From the NCBI GenBank assembly GCA_016617855.1, contig JAECUM010003211.1, positions 1-64,000 of the forward strand: 64,000 bases of DNA. The letters are read 5' to 3'. Position 1 is the first letter of the stretch. Every line of letters starts with the position of its first letter. This DNA comes from Megalonaias nervosa. Taxonomy: Eukaryota > Mollusca > Bivalvia > Unionida > Unionidae. A program made the translations under genes and the position numbers. The notes below the pieces were generated by a model. The model did not search any database. It was not told where the DNA came from and was given only the letters and a program-made list of their open reading frames with translations. Positions 11,328 to 24,900 of the stretch are shown here, piece after piece.

Positions 11328-12230
11328 TTAGGAGGTGCTTACCAGTTACTATGTACTTTTGAGAGTGTGACATATGTAAAGTGAAGTTGGTTGTATTTGA
11401 AACATGCACAGTGGAGATAATGTTGGCATACCTCTATGCTACATTGATGTAATGTGGTTGACATTTCTTTGGATGTTGTTGTTGTACGGTTTAACGCCAT
11501 TTTTCAGCACAAGATAGGCTATACATGGCGGCCAGTATAATTGGTGGAGGAAGAACCTGGGAAAACCCCACGAAGAACCACCGACCCACAAGAGGCTACT
11601 GGCAGGCTTTTTCATATACCCATGTTAGCCAAGCCTGAGATTCAAACCCACGCAGACAGAGGTGAGATGACAGTGATCCAGAACTGTGAGCACTTTAGAC
11701 CACTCTGCCACTCAGGGCCACCTTTGGATATTGTACATGATTTAAGCACACTGCTAACTTAAATGACTGCTCCTTTGTGCTAACAAAATCAGCCTAAATT
11801 AGTCTAAAGTACACTGTCTTTAGCACCTATTAAAATACAGAAAATTAATTTTGCCCAACTAGACAATACAGCTTCTGAAAGTGCAATGGATGAATTACCA
11901 AATATATAAAATGTAAAAAAAAGTTATCAGCTCTTTATTTTTTTTACTATTTACCTCTGAAATTCAGGAAGTGGAAATGACCAAGTGGAGCTAGCAGTTT
12001 TTTGAAAGGTGCACATCTGGAGTAAGGCCAAACTGTATACTCTATAACCCATATTACACCCATCAATCATACACCAAAATAAAGGGAATCAAAGGTTCAT
12101 TAAACATTATCTAAGATATACAAGGTCTTTTTTAAATAGCCAGTATAACCAGTAAGGACACCCAGGGAAATTAATTTTCTTTAAAATTCTAACGCTATGC
12201 AAAAATATGAAACTGTAGAGCGTCACCTTA
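11328..12230 (+). mobile_element. Non-autonomous DNA element, copy A, carrying a SINE
   Basis: It starts ttaggaggtgcttaccagtt and ends ctgtagagcgtcaccttaa, giving short inverted ends of TTAGG...CCTTA type. It pairs with copy B as a large imperfect palindrome and is closely similar to copy C at 12935-13448. SINE-A copy 2 is inserted at 11475-11721. No ORF is preserved, so movement would have needed a transposase from elsewhere. Confidence 0.75.
11475..11721 (-). mobile_element. SINE-A copy 2 inside element A, with target-site duplication
   Basis: Minus-oriented SINE-A, full length or nearly so: the CAA-type tail reads as gttgttgttg on the plus strand at the left, and the tRNA-like head is at the right. 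The 8-bp sequence ctttggat flanks it at 11467-11474 and 11722-11729. Element C keeps the empty site (catttctttggatattgtac near 13337), which confirms the insertion point. Confidence 0.93.
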
Positions 12231-12934
12231 ATACAAATAAGAAAATTTATGCAATAACTTTTCTTATTTTCATATCATTGTGTATGATATTCTGAACAAA
12301 ATGGTACATTAAAATTAATCTTATCCATGAAAATAAGCTAATTATGCTTATTTTCCTCTTGCTTACATAATATGCCTTGTGGCAGTATTATGGGAGTAGT
12401 GACCTTAATTATGGGGAAATTAGAAGTCTTGAATATAGAAATGAAGTCAACTTAAATTTAAAACTGTTATATTAAGTAAAAGAAATATATAGTGAAAATG
12501 TTTGTTTTCATTTATTTGCAATGAAATTAAAAAATAAATGATGACCAAGCAAATTTGCTTTCTTTGATATTAAACAATAAGTAAATATTTCAACTTTTGA
12601 CCTTCATGAACCGCATCTGTTCAATCCCTTTTCAAACTGTAAAATTTATTGGTGACATCTCAGGAATAATTCTAGCAAGTTTCATGTTCCTTTCTTTATG
12701 CATTACATTGGTTGCTATGTTGACAAAATGTAATATGCATTTTTAAAATAACTCACTTTTCATCATGGGGGGGGGGCCCTGGGCTTATGTGAGATTCTGA
12801 CAATAATAAATATTGTTCTGTGGGAGGAAATAACAGGAGAATTATTCAAAAGGACTGTTTTGATGCTTGCGACTTAAATTTTTCAGCCATACAATCAAAA
12901 ATAAATCAAACAATTATAATACCTATGTCCTCAT
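12231..12934. other. Non-coding sequence between elements A and C
   Basis: AT-rich sequence with a poly-G run near 12767-12777. No gene or further repeat was recognised. Confidence 0.45.
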
Positions 12935-13448
12935 TAAGGGGGCGCTCACCAGTTATTATGTACTTTCGAGAGTGTGACGCATGTAAGGTGAATGTTGTTG
13001 TTGTTATAGTGTTTAACACCATTTTTTAGCACAATATAGGCTATGCATGGTGGCCAGTATAAATGGTGGAGGAAGAACATGGGAAAACCCGGGAAAGAAT
13101 CACCGACCCACGAGAAGCTACCGGCAAGCTTTCTCACATACCCACATTGACCGAGCCCAAGACTCGAACCTACGCAGACAGAGGTGAGATGGCAGTGATC
13201 CGTAATGGTGAGTACTTTAGACCACTTGGCCACTCGCAGCCCTGCATGTAAGGTGAAGTTGTTTGTATTTGAAACATGCACAGTGGAGAGAATGTTGAGA
13301 TATTTCTATGCTACACTGATGTAATGTGGCTGACATTTCTTTGGATATTGTACTTATGCCAGTATAACCAGTGAGGACACCCAGAGAAATTAATTTTCTT
13401 TAAAACTCTAACCCTATGCAAAATACGAAACTGTAAAGCACCACCTTA
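12935..13448 (+). mobile_element. Non-autonomous DNA element, copy C (internally shorter)
   Basis: It starts taagggggcgctcaccagtt and ends ctgtaaagcaccacctta, with the same order of blocks as copy A. It lacks the middle part: after gacatttctttggatattgtac it jumps to gccagtataaccagtgagga. SINE-A copy 3 is inserted at 12993-13243. Its ends, TAAGG...CCTTA, support short terminal inverted repeats for the family. Confidence 0.75.
12993..13243 (-). mobile_element. SINE-A copy 3 inside element C, with target-site duplication
   Basis: Minus-oriented SINE-A. The 14-bp sequence gcatgtaaggtgaa flanks it at 12979-12992 and 13244-13257. Element A has the empty version of this site (catatgtaaagtgaagttgg near 11372). 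Confidence 0.95.
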
Positions 13449-14005
13449 GCTACTGAGTTTGGACTGCTTTTGGTGGATTTTACTGCATCAAATTTTGATG
13501 TTTTGTCCAGTCATGTTATGTAAGTAATCAAGAACTATATCAAGCAGCCATGAAACTGGTCATTTGGGTGCTAAAGTGGTGGACGTAACCACAAGACAAC
13601 AAAGCTGCCTTCAGAGATAGTTACTGTTATTTGTTGAAAATAATAAATCAGGACAGAACTTTTAATGATGAAAATAATAACAAAAACTTTTTAAAAAACT
13701 CAGTGGTGATGACTGAACATTTTCACTACTTGCATATTTTTCTAGCATTCTTCATCACTGCTGTTATAAACTCTTTGTGTTGTGCCAATGATGTTATGTC
13801 ATTGTTTGCATACAAGATTTCTCCTATATCTGGAAATGGTCTATTGCTGTCAACAGTATTACTGTAAGCAATATTACTGAGAACAATATTGCTGTGAACA
13901 TTATTTAAGTACAGACTGAACAACAGACAAGTAAATGAAAGGTTGGATTTGATAAATTTACCAGACTAAATGATTAAATTGAAAACACTAAAAATAGACA
14001 AATAT
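13449..14005 (-). other. 3' flank/UTR of the CYTH gene
   Basis: Sequence just downstream of the CYTH stop codon (minus strand). No clear AATAAA on the minus strand lies close to the stop; the nearest candidates I see (12645-12650 and 12511-12516) are beyond the DNA elements. The transcript end is therefore unresolved. Confidence 0.35.
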
Positions 14006-14161
14006 TCAGCTATCACTGGCCAAATGATTATTCTTATCTTGTAATATGAGATCCATGTATGACACAGAGACAAGGTCAGATGTTTTGACCCCCAGCTTAG
14101 ACATCAGATCATCAGCCAAATGCTGGCCTTCCTCTAGTGACTGACCATCTTCAAGAACCAC
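14006..14161 (-). CDS. CYTH gene coding exon 4 (residues 129-179 and stop)
   Basis: Acceptor TTCTTACAG|GTGG. It continues E-L-E with V-V-L-E-D-G-Q, a helix (E-E-G-Q-H-L-A-D-D-L-M) and the C-terminal S-Y-M-D-L segment, then TGA at 14008-14006. Confidence 0.93.
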   Translation of the reverse strand: MVLEDGQSLEEGQHLADDLMSKLGVKTSDLVSVSYMDLILQDKNNHLASDS

Positions 14162-17100
14162 CTGTAAGAACAAAAGAAGACTGTAACAAAATATTTATTT
14201 ATTTACACTGTACTCGGGAGAAGGAACCAGGGTTCACTGCTTAATGGAGGCAAAATATTTTGATAAATGCACAGAAGGGAAAATGAAAACATTGCTTTTA
14301 ATATAGGAGGTGGTTTTTTAAAGGCAGGTGACTGTTATAGGAGGCTGCATTATAGTTGTTAATTAGAATTATAGATAACAGTGTCTTTATTGCATTATAT
14401 TATGGGCAAGACCCAAGTACACCCGGGTGAGCTTTCCTATTTGAATATTCATCAAATGTATTCAGATTTGAATATCCATCGTTGTTAATAAAGGAATCAA
14501 ATTTATTCTCATTTCTTTGTTTACTTTGGTATATATTAACACACAGACCAAACCACACTAAAACATAACACTCAGTCATCTAAATCAAATGAAGTCCAAT
14601 ATGACTTGACTTTTTGACTGGCATTAAAATGCCCAAACTGGACACTGAGTTTTTGCTAAGTCATAAGAAGCTCATACAGATATTCAGAACTGACAAATAA
14701 ATGTTCCAACTGAAACCCATATACAGGTATTGATCTCATCTTATATGTAAGGTATGCACCACAGGTGTGAAATGACCTTGTACATTCTGGAAACAGCATA
14801 ATGCAATTACTTTTATTGCCCAATATCACAAAACTTGTTCCATGCCTAAACAAAGACTGGGAGTAGACCATTCAGTTCCATCAGTAAAGTAGGGTTCGCA
14901 ACCAACACACAAGATATTTTCAAAAAGGCATAGAAAACAGTGCTCAAGAAGTCTGATAGCCCGACACCTGGGGCCCATCTAATTTAGGATCGGGCTCATC
15001 ATGTATTCTAAATGAGGCGCCCATTGGACTTATACAAAAAAAATCAAAGTTGTCTGAGAAAACTTGGAATGTGCTTATGAATGCGGAAATGTATTTTCAA
15101 GATGTTGACATACCTGCCATAACATAGCGCAATCTGATCAAAATCAGATTGCCACTGTATTATGTGAAGTGGAGATATAATTTTAATCAAAATTATAATA
15201 CAGCATGTCATGCTAAATGCACAGTATTGTACTCCCAAACCCCTGACAGTTGTTTCTCAAGAAAACACAAATTTCAGTAATATTTGAAAATAGAAAAAAC
15301 CCCACCACTTTCAGCACATACCTGTTATATGTAGCATATATAAACAGTAAATAGTTATGATTGGAGCTGATGTAAGATTACACTTTGGGGCAGTTTAAAT
15401 ATCAGCAATTAAAAGGTGCAGAAGTCAGGTACAAACCACCATTTCACATATTATTTAATTGGCTGACAATTGCTAGTGAGATGTGTTTGAAGATTGCAGT
15501 GGGTGAGTCCATTGTGTTTATTTGCATAGGTACTATCAGGTCATGGAATAACCCAATATAGGCAAATCAAAGAGATGCTAGATGCGTGTAGGAGAACAAA
15601 AGTTATTATGTATCATTGCTTTGAATGAAAATGTTTAAGCCATATGTACATGTATTATAGGTTTTTGACAAGTTTGTGAACATCGGCAACGTTTCTATGA
15701 AGTAGAATTTTACTGCATATATAAAACGCAAGCATGATTATTTCAGTTGTAACAATAGTGTTTAAGTGTGATTCATTTTTGAAGCCAATTTAGGAAGCAA
15801 TTAGCTATCAACAGCGTCTGCAAAGGCCAACAAAAGTTCAGAACTGGTCAATGGAGATTTTCTTTGTGAAGCATGCCTGCATAAAATAAAGTGGGGGAGG
15901 TGCAATTAATTCTTTGCCCATACTACAAACAACATAATGACATACATCAACTTTGTTCTGACCAGGATTTGGTCAGAGAATCCAGCAGAGATGTTTGAAC
16001 ACCAGGACTATCCAGTCTCAACGAGTGTAGTGATGAACACTAATGACACCTGCATTACCTTCACACCTCCTATTGAATTTATTTTTGAATGGTATCAATT
16101 GCAATATTGTGTCACAAATAATATTAAAAAAGGGAAAATTTTTGGGCATATAGAAACTGGAGTCCTAGCTTTTGGAATTTCTGTCAGGGCTTGTGATTTT
16201 TTTAAAAAGTCACCAGCCCTGGGCCTGAGTCTAAAAACCTTTCTTGTTGAGCACTGAGAAAAGAAAATGTGAAAGAATCCCTGCATAAATTAAAATATAT
16301 GCTGATAACTATGGCTTTGTACTAATGAACAGAAAAGATCAAGTAGTAACAGCAAACTCTTTGACCCCTACAACTTAAATGGTTCCGTTCCAAAGTGATA
16401 CATATCTAAGTGATATGAAGCTGTCATCTGTATTACTGACTTTTTAAGAAAATAAAGAAAAAGACTGTGTCAGATTTTAAGCATACTGGTAATGAAAACC
16501 TTAGAAAAAAGGCAAAATGCAGAAATGTACTGGAATCCAGGTAAGATGATCTGGACATACTGGAATCCAGTTAAGATGATCTGGACATACTGGAATCCAG
16601 TTAAGATGATCTGGACATACTGAAATCCAGGTAAGATGATCTGGACATACTGGAATCCAGTTAAGATGATCTGGACATACTGGAATCCAGGTAAGATGAT
16701 CTGGACATATTGAAATCCAGGTAAGATGATCTGGACATACTGGAATCCAGTTAAGATGATCTGGACATATTGAAATCCAGGTAAGATGATCTGGACATAT
16801 TGAAATCCAGGTAAGATGATCTGGACATACTGGAATCCAGTTAAGATGATCTGGGCATATTGAAATCCAGGTAAGATGATCTGGACATATTGAAATCCAG
16901 GTAAGATGATCTGGACATACTGGAATCCAGGTAAGATGATCTGGACATAAAGAATGTCTGAATACAGTTCATAAACATGTCAAGGTTTTGTTGACATCAT
17001 GATCAGCTTGTGATACAGAGTCTGAATTTCATATGATTTAACACGTTTGAAACTGATTCAACGCTGCATACTTTACATTTTGCCTTCTTTTACAAATCGC

Positions 17101-20100
17101 TGCCAAACTCAATAGGTAATTATACAAACTTTAAATACCTATTTTCTATTTGAGCAGTCAAAATAAGTATTCTGATTTAAATGTTCAATTATTCATTCCA
17201 GCTCTAGTACAAATACTATTATAATTTAAGTAATATGTACCCTATTTAATAAATAAAGTAATGAGCTGGACATACAAAAGAACTGTTTATGCTGCAATAG
17301 CTTCAACCTACATTCAGAGAAATTTATCTGACGTCAGCACAGCAAAAATAACACAGTACTTCTTCAACGTAACAAAAGAGTTCAGGTCTCCATGTGAATC
17401 ATTCTTGTAACCAGATTTTCCATTCAATAGTTTTATTAATACATTCATCCGAAGAAAGGCATCGTATTTGATTAAGAAATTCACACTTGTAATGTGCATA
17501 ATCACATGAGACCACTCAACTGCTTGTGAAAATGAATGTGGGTGGCAGGTTGGATGGGCTGAACATTAGAAAATTTTGTGAACATGGAAGACAGGCTTAT
17601 CATGGAGTACAGTATCATTTTGGTCTAATTTGACGTTTTACAGGACAGCAACATAATAGGTTATTTAGTACCTTATTATGACAGAATTATGGTAGCCTCC
17701 CACCTTATACTGACAGAATTATGGTAATCTACCTTAAGTCACAAGGATACAGGTGATGCATGGTACTGAGTAAGTGATGGTTTGACTCCATCAAAGGTTT
17801 GACAGAAAGTATTGCCCCATATACAATGAAACTCACCTAACGGCACATCCAATATCAAGGGATTGGTCCCAAATAAAAAGTCTCTCTTCCTTAGTTAAGT
17901 ATCATTTAAAAACTCAATAAAGAGGACACTTATCCGTAAAATACATTTTCTGTGATCCCATCAAAGTTTTTCAGGATGAGTACTGTTCTGGATTTACAAG
18001 TTTGCACCAGATCAATCAAATACATTGTACTGAAGATGCCTACAGTTCTGGGCTTTTATCTACAGATAAGGGTGAATTTAAAAGGTACAGTAACACCTCA
18101 TACTTGCTGTATCAGGAAAAAGTCAACAGAATTTTGGGCACTACTTACTGGTAACTATGTGACTACAATTTCTCAAAAAGATAATTTACCATCCAAACTT
18201 TTCATTATTTCTTTTTAAAAGATATTTGCTGTTAACTATGTGACTTGCAGCTTGTAAACAATTTTAATGAATGCTACTGACTATTCCCTGAAGGTATTTT
18301 AATTACAAATTATATAGTGAGTTAACCATGAGGAATTTGTAAGGTTTCACCAAGTCATTTTCATGCGTAAATTTGATGCAATTAGTAACTTGTTCTTGTC
18401 TGGTAAATGAACACACAAGGAAATTATCTTTGTCTGGTAAATGAGTACACAAAGAAATTATCCTTGTCTGGTAAATGAGTACTCAAACAAATTGTTCTTG
18501 TCTGGTAAATGAGTATACAAAGAAATTATCCTTGTCCAGTAAATGAGTACACAAACAAATGTTCTTGTCTGGTAAATGAGTACACAAACAAATTGTTCTT
18601 GTCCAGTAAAATGAGTATACAAAGAAATTATCCTTGTCCGGTAAATAAGTACACAAAGAAATTATCCTTGTCCAGTAAATATGTACACAAACAAATTGTT
18701 CTTGTCTGGTAAATGAATACACAAACAAATTGTTCTTGTCTGGTCTTGTCTGGTAAATGAGTACACAAATTGTTGTTGTCTGGTAAATGAACACACAAAA
18801 AAAATGATCCTTGTCCAGTAAATGAGTACACAAAGAAATTATCCTTGTCCGGTAAATGAGTACACAAACAAATTGTTCTTGTCCAGTAAATGAGCACACA
18901 AACAATGTATTCTTGTCTGGTAAATGAATACACAAACAAATGTTTGCATGCATTTCAGATCAACACAAATAATGGAAGATGGGGGGGGGGTCACATAGGA
19001 TTTAAAACAATTTCCTGTTGCTCTTTTGCCAGAAAATAAATTAACTCAACCCCACCCCCGTCCATCCCATCTTACTGTCATTATTGCATAATTTTCTTAC
19101 TAAAATAGAGAATGAAAAAATATTCTGGCTCGATTGAAAATCCCAGTCCCCCCACAGATCCCACCGAAGATAATTGGTCAGTACCTAATACACTGGGGCC
19201 TGCAAAACATCACATGTGTATTTAATATTTATCAGACCTCAAGTTCCATGAAGTTTCCCAGCCCTTCTACAGTGTCTATATGAACTCTGGTCTGCCCCAC
19301 AATGTAGAGAGTTCTGGTTTTCTTTACAATGCCTCGTATACCCAGGGCTTTGCCTAAAGTCTCCTGCGGATAAACAAAATAATCATGCAAAAATCATACA
19401 CTGTACATTATTTTATTTTCTTCTTTTCTTTCTCTCTCTCCCACCGTCCTCTCTCATTTCCCATCAGGATGAAAAGATCTTAAAATGTGTCAAGACAGTT
19501 CACCCTCTAGCATGCATTTTTATAGTCAATGAAAAGGTGCTGTCAAAATGCATAAAAATTGACCATCAACAACAAAAAGGAGGCTTCAAATATTAACCTT
19601 TTTCATAATTAGTTTTCCACATGAATCAAACAAATTGTCAGTGACTGTACTTACATGACCTGTTACTATTCAATATTCTGTGTCACCCATACAGTATCGG
19701 ATACCTGTTACACTCAACAACAAGCAGCACATGTTTTGAGAAAAACTCTTGATTACATAAAGTAACAGAATTGCTTAAGTGGCGATTATAACTGTCATCA
19801 CAATCATAAACATGTCTGAGAACAGCATGGATTAGTGTTGACTGCACACCGAAATTAAGTCACAATAAAAATTTGGGTGCAGTGTCTGTTCCTGAAATAG
19901 ACTGCAAGCCTGTCACCATAAAAAATTCATGTCTGAATGCAGAAATAAATAAAACAAATGGCAGCCAGAATCCTTACAAGTAAACTCACAATCTTTAAAA
20001 TCGGTAGTTTAACAAAGTTACATTCCATAATCATCTGGAGCATTGTCATGTTGCTACAGTACCTCCCCCCACAATCAATGTTTACTGTATCAATTGGCAC

Positions 20101-21873
20101 AAGAAATGTATTAACAGAATAAAAATTTCTTTATTTTTATAGAAAAAACATTTATTAATTTCACAAAATACACAATATAGAGCATTATATGTACAATCTA
20201 AGTTTAACCGCATTGACACAGAATGGAAAAACAAATCCATGCAAATCAAAGGTTTTTTCCCTCAAAAAATATAATAACAAGAGACCCTTGAAGGGACTGA
20301 TGCTCTACTAGGTGAAAAGAATTTCCCTAAATTTAAGATAAGATCATTTCGTCCTTTTAACTGTTGAGTGTTGAGACCATATCTGGTAATCTTCAGTAAT
20401 AACAAGATTTTCAAATAAGCTCCTGTGGTACATATACTGCAAGCCAGCATGGCACCATTTTCATTTTTGACAAAGTAGACATAATTAGAAGTCTTTTGGT
20501 GAAAACCTCATGTCATAATGATCATCCATTCAATGTGAGTAGTGACAAGATTTTTAAGACAGTTATCATTTCAGCCATATTGGATGTATGACTGGCACCA
20601 TTTTCATTTAGGACTTGGTAAAAAACAATGATAATCATCCATTTAGGGGAACTGGTGACACCAGACTTTTAAGTCATGGAAAATCCCATGTTGATAAGAA
20701 TGAAAAACCACGTATTGTTAAGACCATCCATTCAGGACGGTAGCAATAAAAATATTTGCAAGATGACTGCCATGTTGGTAATATAGGAAAAAAATTGCCA
20801 CCATTTTCATTTAGGACCAACTAGACATCATAAGAGGTTTCTTTTAGTGAAAGCCCATTGATGATATGATTTTCAAGATGACCACCATTTTCATCTGGGA
20901 CTAACTACCCATTATAAGAAGTCTTTATCTGAAAACCCTGTGTTTGTATGTCCATCCATTCTGGAGGAGAAGTAGTGATAACAAAGTTTTCAAGATGGCT
21001 TCCATCATGGCCATACTGAACATCAGATGGGCACCTTTTTCATTTAGGACCTACTAGACACCACAAGAAGTCTTTTAGTGAAAACCCCAGGTAGATATGG
21101 CCATCATTTCAGGAGGAGTAATGATAAAAACAAGATTTTCAAGATGGACATTGTGGTGGCCATACTGGAAGTCTGAGCACCACAATTTTTATTTAGGACC
21201 AACTAGACCACAAGGTATGTGTAGTTTTGAAGGTAATCCTCCAATTACTTTTAGATGAGCATTGATAGCAAACTTGTGCTAACAGATGGACAGACTCATG
21301 AAGTGGAAACATGTACCACACGTGAAATATATCCTCATCTCTATCCAAAAAAACCCCATAGATATCCTATGCATAATCTTTTTCAGAAAGAAATGCTTAC
21401 TAAGCCAATTTTTCTTCATACAGTGTTGCAATTTACATAAAGTATTTGTGAATGCAGCACAATCACAGCAATAATGAACATCAAATTTTACAAAAGCAAA
21501 CTTAGCATTACAAGTGTTCATTGGATGGTACTGACATATTAATAATGTTATTTTACATGATACAGACTCGAATGAAGCAGTACTTTTTGTTGATGCCAAT
21601 TTAGAGATTTTTAAAAATGAAAATTGTAACTCAAAATAACTGCCCATCCACTGAGAACTTAAAAGAAAAGTACAGCTATCTCCACCATCACAATTTTCCT
21701 TTGTACAGGACACATAAGTGTTTACAAACAAGTTTATATTAATTAATTATAAAATAATCATCAAACACAACACTTGAAACTGATTTATTTTGAGTATTAT
21801 TACTGACACACATTAATAGGTTTAGCTATGCACTTACAGATAGGCATATTACTGTTTGTAATATGGCTCAGGG

Positions 21874-21905
<32 letters not shown>

Positions 21906-24900
21906 CTGGTTTTAAGGCGCATCAGCACTGTAACATAAAAATAGTTATATGATAAATTATTAATGTATGAAAAGTGGTTCATTATCAACTAGTGATAAAT
22001 GGGTGAAAACAAAATGATGAGATGGTGAAGATAACTCTAAAGGCAGAATAGACCCAACCAAACACACATGGTTAGTGCTTGCTGGCATGGGTTAAAAATA
22101 CTTAACACAAAAACAGTTTGAAAATCATTCACTGGAATCCATATACATGTAATGACTTTTACTACACCTTCAATTTCTCCAAATCCCCAGATATGACGCA
22201 AAACCATTTTTTTCCATATTTACCTGTAAACTTTCTGGATCTGGAATCTGTGTGATGTTGTAGTCACTAAATTTGGGACCTGACTGGTCTGTCCTGTCAT
22301 AGTAAATCAGTTGAGAGGGAGCATCCTAAAAACATAGAAGATCAAAAAAGAATTTGAAGAATATAACTAAATCCTCATGCACTGTAATCTGCAATGTCAC
22401 AACTTTACAACATAAATTAAAACAGAATAGAGCAACTATAAAAGATCCCATGCATTTTTTTGGGCACATTCCACCCCTACCCCATACTCACCACACCACA
22501 AACAAAACAGTTACCCAAGGTTAATAATGCAAAGTTAGTCACATATTTGACATGTCTTCTAGCTATGTCAACATATGTTCAGTCTGGCCAAAAAATATTT
22601 AAAAATGTCATTGTAATTAAACATTTTGTACAGCTGACCTTTGCTCCCATGGATGCCAGGGGTGGGTGATAATAATGATTACACCCCTCTTACAGATGGC
22701 TACCCCAGCAACCCAAAGAACAACATAATGTCATGCATTTCTATTCAGCAGTGCATGAGGAGATTGATAACATACAGGACAAGGTTGGGCATATGACAAT
22801 ATCGTAGAACCTGTCTTGAAAGACCACTCATCACGACAGGTGATCTCTCATAACAGGTCGTAACACTATATAATCAATAAATCTGTGCATGGAGATCCTG
22901 AACTCTCAAAACAGACGGTGTCTCATAGCAATGGTATCTCGTGACAGGTTTTCCTGTAGTATTCATTCCTGCTGACACACAGTGTACAATAACAAGTATG
23001 TCAGTACTATGCATGCCCTATCATAGTGTACAATAACATGTATATCAGGACTATGCATGCCCTATCATAGTGTACAATAACATGTATGTCTGGACTATGC
23101 ATGCCCTATCATAGTGTACAATAACATGTATTTCAGGACTATGTATGCTCTACCATAGTGTACAATAACGTGCATGTCAGGATTATGTATGCTCTACCAT
23201 AGTGTACAGTAACATGTATATCTGGACAATGCATGCCCTATCATAGTGTACAGTAACATGTATGTCTTGACTATGCATGCCCTATCATAGTGTACAATAA
23301 CATGTATGTCAGGACTATGCATGCCCTATCATAGTGTACAATAACATGTATGTCTGGACTATGTATGCCCTATCATAGTGTACAATAACATGTATGTTAG
23401 GACTATGCATGCCTTACCATAGTGTACAATAACATGTATGTCTGGACTATGCATGCCCTACCATAGTGTACAATAACATGTATATCAGGATTATGTATGC
23501 CCTACCATAGTGTACAATAACATGCATGCCAGGATTATGTATACCCTACCATAGCATACAGTAAAATGTATGTCAGGATTATGCATGCCCTAACAGAGTG
23601 TACAATTACATGTATGTCAGGATTACGCATGCCCAATCAGAGTGTACAATAACATGCATATCAGGATTAAGTATGCACAGTAAAATGTGTGTCAGGATTA
23701 TGCAAAACTTACCATAGTGTAAAATTACATGTATATCAGAATTATGCATGTCTTACCACAGTGTACAGCTACATGTATGTCAGGATTATGCATGCTCAAC
23801 CATAGTGTACAATTACATGTCTGTAAGAATTATGGATGCCCTACCATAGTGTACAATTACATGCATGTCAGAATTATGCATGTCCTACCATAGCATACAG
23901 TAAAATGAATGTCAGAATTATGCATGCCCTATCACATTTTTGCTAGCCAAGGTTCTGATATGTTAACCTATCAACACCTTGGCAGATCAATCAGATATTT
24001 CAGTGCTTCAGGTCTGTGAATTTCACTGGATGCAGCAGCAAGCCACTGCATCCAATCAAAATCAAGTTATTCAAATCTGGACACTGTTCCTACATGACAG
24101 AGACATGGGGAGAGAACGCAACTGAATTGGACACATAAATAAACAATTTTCCATCGCTAATCCATGTTTGCACAAATACATCCTTTCTCTCAAATACACC
24201 TGTAATGGCTTTTCTCTGGTTCATAGTCAGGCTTTCAATGTTAAACTTACAAAGTATCTTTTTCAAGTCAATTATCAACCAATATAGAATGCACCACTAT
24301 TACATGCTAGTGGTTAGCTGCCATTACAGACTAAGGGAGGCAGCTTATGAAATCTAAGCAGATGTTAGATGTCACTGGAACAAGGCACTAAAATATCTGA
24401 TTGACCTGCCAAGGTGTAGATAGGTTAACATAATGGAACCTTGCCTAGCGAAGATGGCCCTAACACAGAGTATGACAGCAGGCTGTAGGACAATTGACAT
24501 GATTTTCGTTGCATGACAACCCCAGGAGAAATGCCAGGAGTAACACAGAGACCTCTTTACAACCTTTGCTGACCAGGCATTTGACAAAGTCAGCTGAGAG
24601 GGACTTTGAAAGATCATGGCAATGTTCAGCTGCCCGAATAAGTTCATCAGTCATTTGCAAGTTCCATGATGGCATGATGGCCCACATAATGGACAATGGT
24701 GAACCGCTGGATGCTTTCACAGGCAAAAATGGCATCAAACAAGGATGTGTTCTGGTGCCCCCACTCTTCAGCATGATGTTCACTGCCATGCTCAAAGATG
24801 TGTTCCAAAACTGATGAGGGCATCCATATCAGATACCGGACTGATGGGAAGTTGTTCAATCCCAGGCAACTGCAGACAGTCACGAAGGTGAAGGAAACAC

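Noticed and set aside
15937..16257. 106-codon plus-strand gene inside the CYTH intron
   Set aside because: No recognised domain and no splice context, and an antisense frame is equally open over the same bases.
16528..16948. CRISPR array
   Set aside because: Units are contiguous with no unique spacers, and the genome is eukaryotic. The same applies to the other arrays.
18483..18953. 156-codon minus-strand cysteine-rich frame
   Set aside because: Translation of the 33-bp minisatellite.
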